6,332 nt of DNA from Clostridia bacterium (GTDB lineage Bacteria > Bacillota > Clostridia > Christensenellales > Borkfalkiaceae), in assembly GCA_900767495.1 (NCBI GenBank), contig CAAFZH010000071.1, forward strand, positions 1-6,332, in the 5' to 3' direction. Both the position numbers and the translations under genes were made by a program. The notes under the pieces were generated by a model that made no database searches, was not told where the DNA came from, and was given only the letters and a program-made list of their open reading frames with translations. Below, piece after piece: positions 5,825-6,332 of this stretch (positions are counted from its first letter, which is position 1; the number at the start of each line of letters is the position of its first letter).

Positions 5825-5835
5825 ACCTTTGTCAA
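5806..5835 (-). promoter_or_regulatory. Sigma-A type promoter of the padR operon
   Basis: Reading the minus strand, a perfect -35 TTGACA (5830-5835) is followed after 18 bp by the -10 TATAGT (5806-5811). An A/T-rich tract at about 5849-5866 could act as an UP element. The predicted start near 5799 gives a 5' leader of only about 14 bases before the GTG, so the Shine-Dalgarno is almost at the RNA's 5' end. Confidence 0.8.
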
Positions 5836-5930
5836 CCGTTTTTACGCGTTTTTTAAAAAATTATTTTGCGGAAATATACGTTATCGCTTTTTCGGTGGGA
5901 TATTTCGCTTGCGCTCAATATGACGTAAAG

Positions 5931-5983
5931 TCCCCTATCGTCGGCATCGCCGACACTTCCCCCGAAGGAGGAAGCAAAATTTG
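5931..5983. repeat. M1 module, inverted copy
   Basis: The hairpin is GTCGGC-ATC-GCCGAC (5940-5954). It is almost identical to the copy at 3617-3669, differing only in the hairpin loop, which suggests recent copying or strong constraint on the stem. Confidence 0.8.
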
Positions 5984-6065
5984 TCATTGCGAGGGAGCAT
6001 AGCGACCGCGGCAATCCCACCGAAAAAGCACGAAACATATACTCCGTAGACCTTCACCCTCCCGG
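5983..6065. repeat. U unit, copy 4, rearranged
   Basis: The hairpin GTCATTGC...GCAATC (stems 5986-5990 and 6011-6015) is joined to a core that runs opposite to the arrangement in copy 3. No second boundary hairpin is present, so this is a mosaic or truncated unit. Confidence 0.7.
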
Positions 6066-6066
6066 G

Positions 6067-6120
6067 AGTAGACTCCCCCGATGAAACGGGGGAGGTGGCG
6101 CGCATAAGCGCGCCGAAAGG
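6067..6120. repeat. M1-like module with two strong hairpins
   Basis: TCCCCCG/CGGGGGA (6074-6080, 6087-6093) is followed by GGCGCGC-ATAA-GCGCGCC (6097-6114) and GAAAGGGGG. It shares the TAGA(T/C)TCCCCCG(C/A)TGAAACG block with 127-144 of cluster 1. Confidence 0.7.
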
Positions 6121-6332
6121 GGGACGGGCTGTCGAGCCTGCTTCGCTCCGCTCGCAAAGATAGATTATCAATCGGTCAATAATGCGAACGGATAAAATAA
6201 AGAAACAAAGTCAAATTACAGACACCCCTTTAAAGATTAAAGGGGTCGGGGGATTTTGAGGAGTTTTCGGAAAAGGGGTTGCCCGAAGGGGGAAAACGGA
6301 CTACTTAACGATAAAGGCTAACGCCTTACAAA
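6121..6332. other. Gene-free stretch with a degenerate repeat tail
   Basis: No coding region with a start and ribosome site is visible on either strand. At about 6130-6162, GAGCCTGCTTCGCTCCGCTCGCAAAGAT looks like a decayed half of the GTCATTGCGAG hairpin. The right part is purine-rich with several short dyads, including AAGGC/GCCTT at 6314-6327. Its function is unknown. Confidence 0.5.
6224..6246. other. Perfect 10-bp hairpin ACCCCTTTAA / TTAAAGGGGT
   Basis: The stems are 6224-6233 and 6237-6246 with a 3-base loop AGA. Neither strand has an immediate run of T after the stem, so it is not a standard intrinsic terminator. It does not match the U or M1 hairpins. Confidence 0.7.

Larger units (their letters stand above)
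5895..6120. repeat. Repeat cluster 3: half U, inverted M1, rearranged U, M1-like
   Basis: This cluster lies upstream of the padR promoter. It consists of a lone right-hand U hairpin (5895-5924, stem ATATT/AATAT), an inverted M1 (5931-5983), a U unit with inverted core (5983-6065) and an M1-like block (6067-6120). Minus-strand frames crossing it are repeat translations without protein features. Confidence 0.8.

Noticed and set aside
5853..6171. Two minus-strand frames of 61 and 78 residues upstream of padR
   Set aside because: Both are translations of repeat cluster 3 modules, including motifs seen in repeat-derived frames elsewhere in the window (SEISHRKS). They have no protein features.

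Overview
This window looks like chromosomal DNA from a Gram-positive, clostridia-type (Bacillota) bacterium, probably an uncultured one. The evidence is the gene order ecfA1-ecfA2-ecfT-truA, a PadR / HAAS (DUF1700) / Toastrack-like (DUF4097) cassette, AAGGAGG-type ribosome binding sites and use of GTG and TTG starts. I cannot name a genus or species from the sequence. All seven convincing genes lie on the minus strand, so transcription runs from high to low coordinates.

Region 5453-5835 begins a three-gene operon. A strong minus-strand promoter (TTGACA, 18 bp, TATAGT) has a perfect ATACTAT-N7-ATAGTAT inverted repeat over its -10 box, then a textbook Shine-Dalgarno and a GTG start for a PadR-family repressor. 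The HAAS/DUF1700 membrane protein overlaps its end, and a membrane-anchored DUF4097 protein with nine regularly spaced Thr-Gly turns follows with a 4-bp overlap. The likely logic is an autoregulated envelope-stress or membrane-sensing module: PadR represses the operon, the HAAS protein couples it to the membrane, and the DUF4097 beta-solenoid sits outside the membrane. That wiring is inferred from the families.

Region 284-3520 is a second operon: two ATPases (EcfA1, EcfA2) and the transmembrane coupling protein (EcfT) of an energy-coupling factor (ECF) vitamin/metal importer, then the tRNA pseudouridine synthase TruA. The genes overlap by 25, 7 and 4 bp, so translational coupling is likely. 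No substrate-binding S component is present, as expected for a shared group II ECF module whose S proteins are encoded elsewhere.

The three gene-free stretches (1-283, 3521-3994, 5786-6332) are dominated by one modular family of short non-coding repeats. I call the modules U (a unit of about 95-111 bp bounded by GTCAT...ATGAC hairpins) and M1 (about 43-55 bp in its simple form, containing a GC-rich hairpin). They are arranged as inverted M1, one or two U, then direct M1. The hairpin stems change sequence between copies while pairing is kept. This is the most interesting signal in the window. Positions 6121-6332 hold no recognisable gene but contain a perfect 10-bp hairpin.
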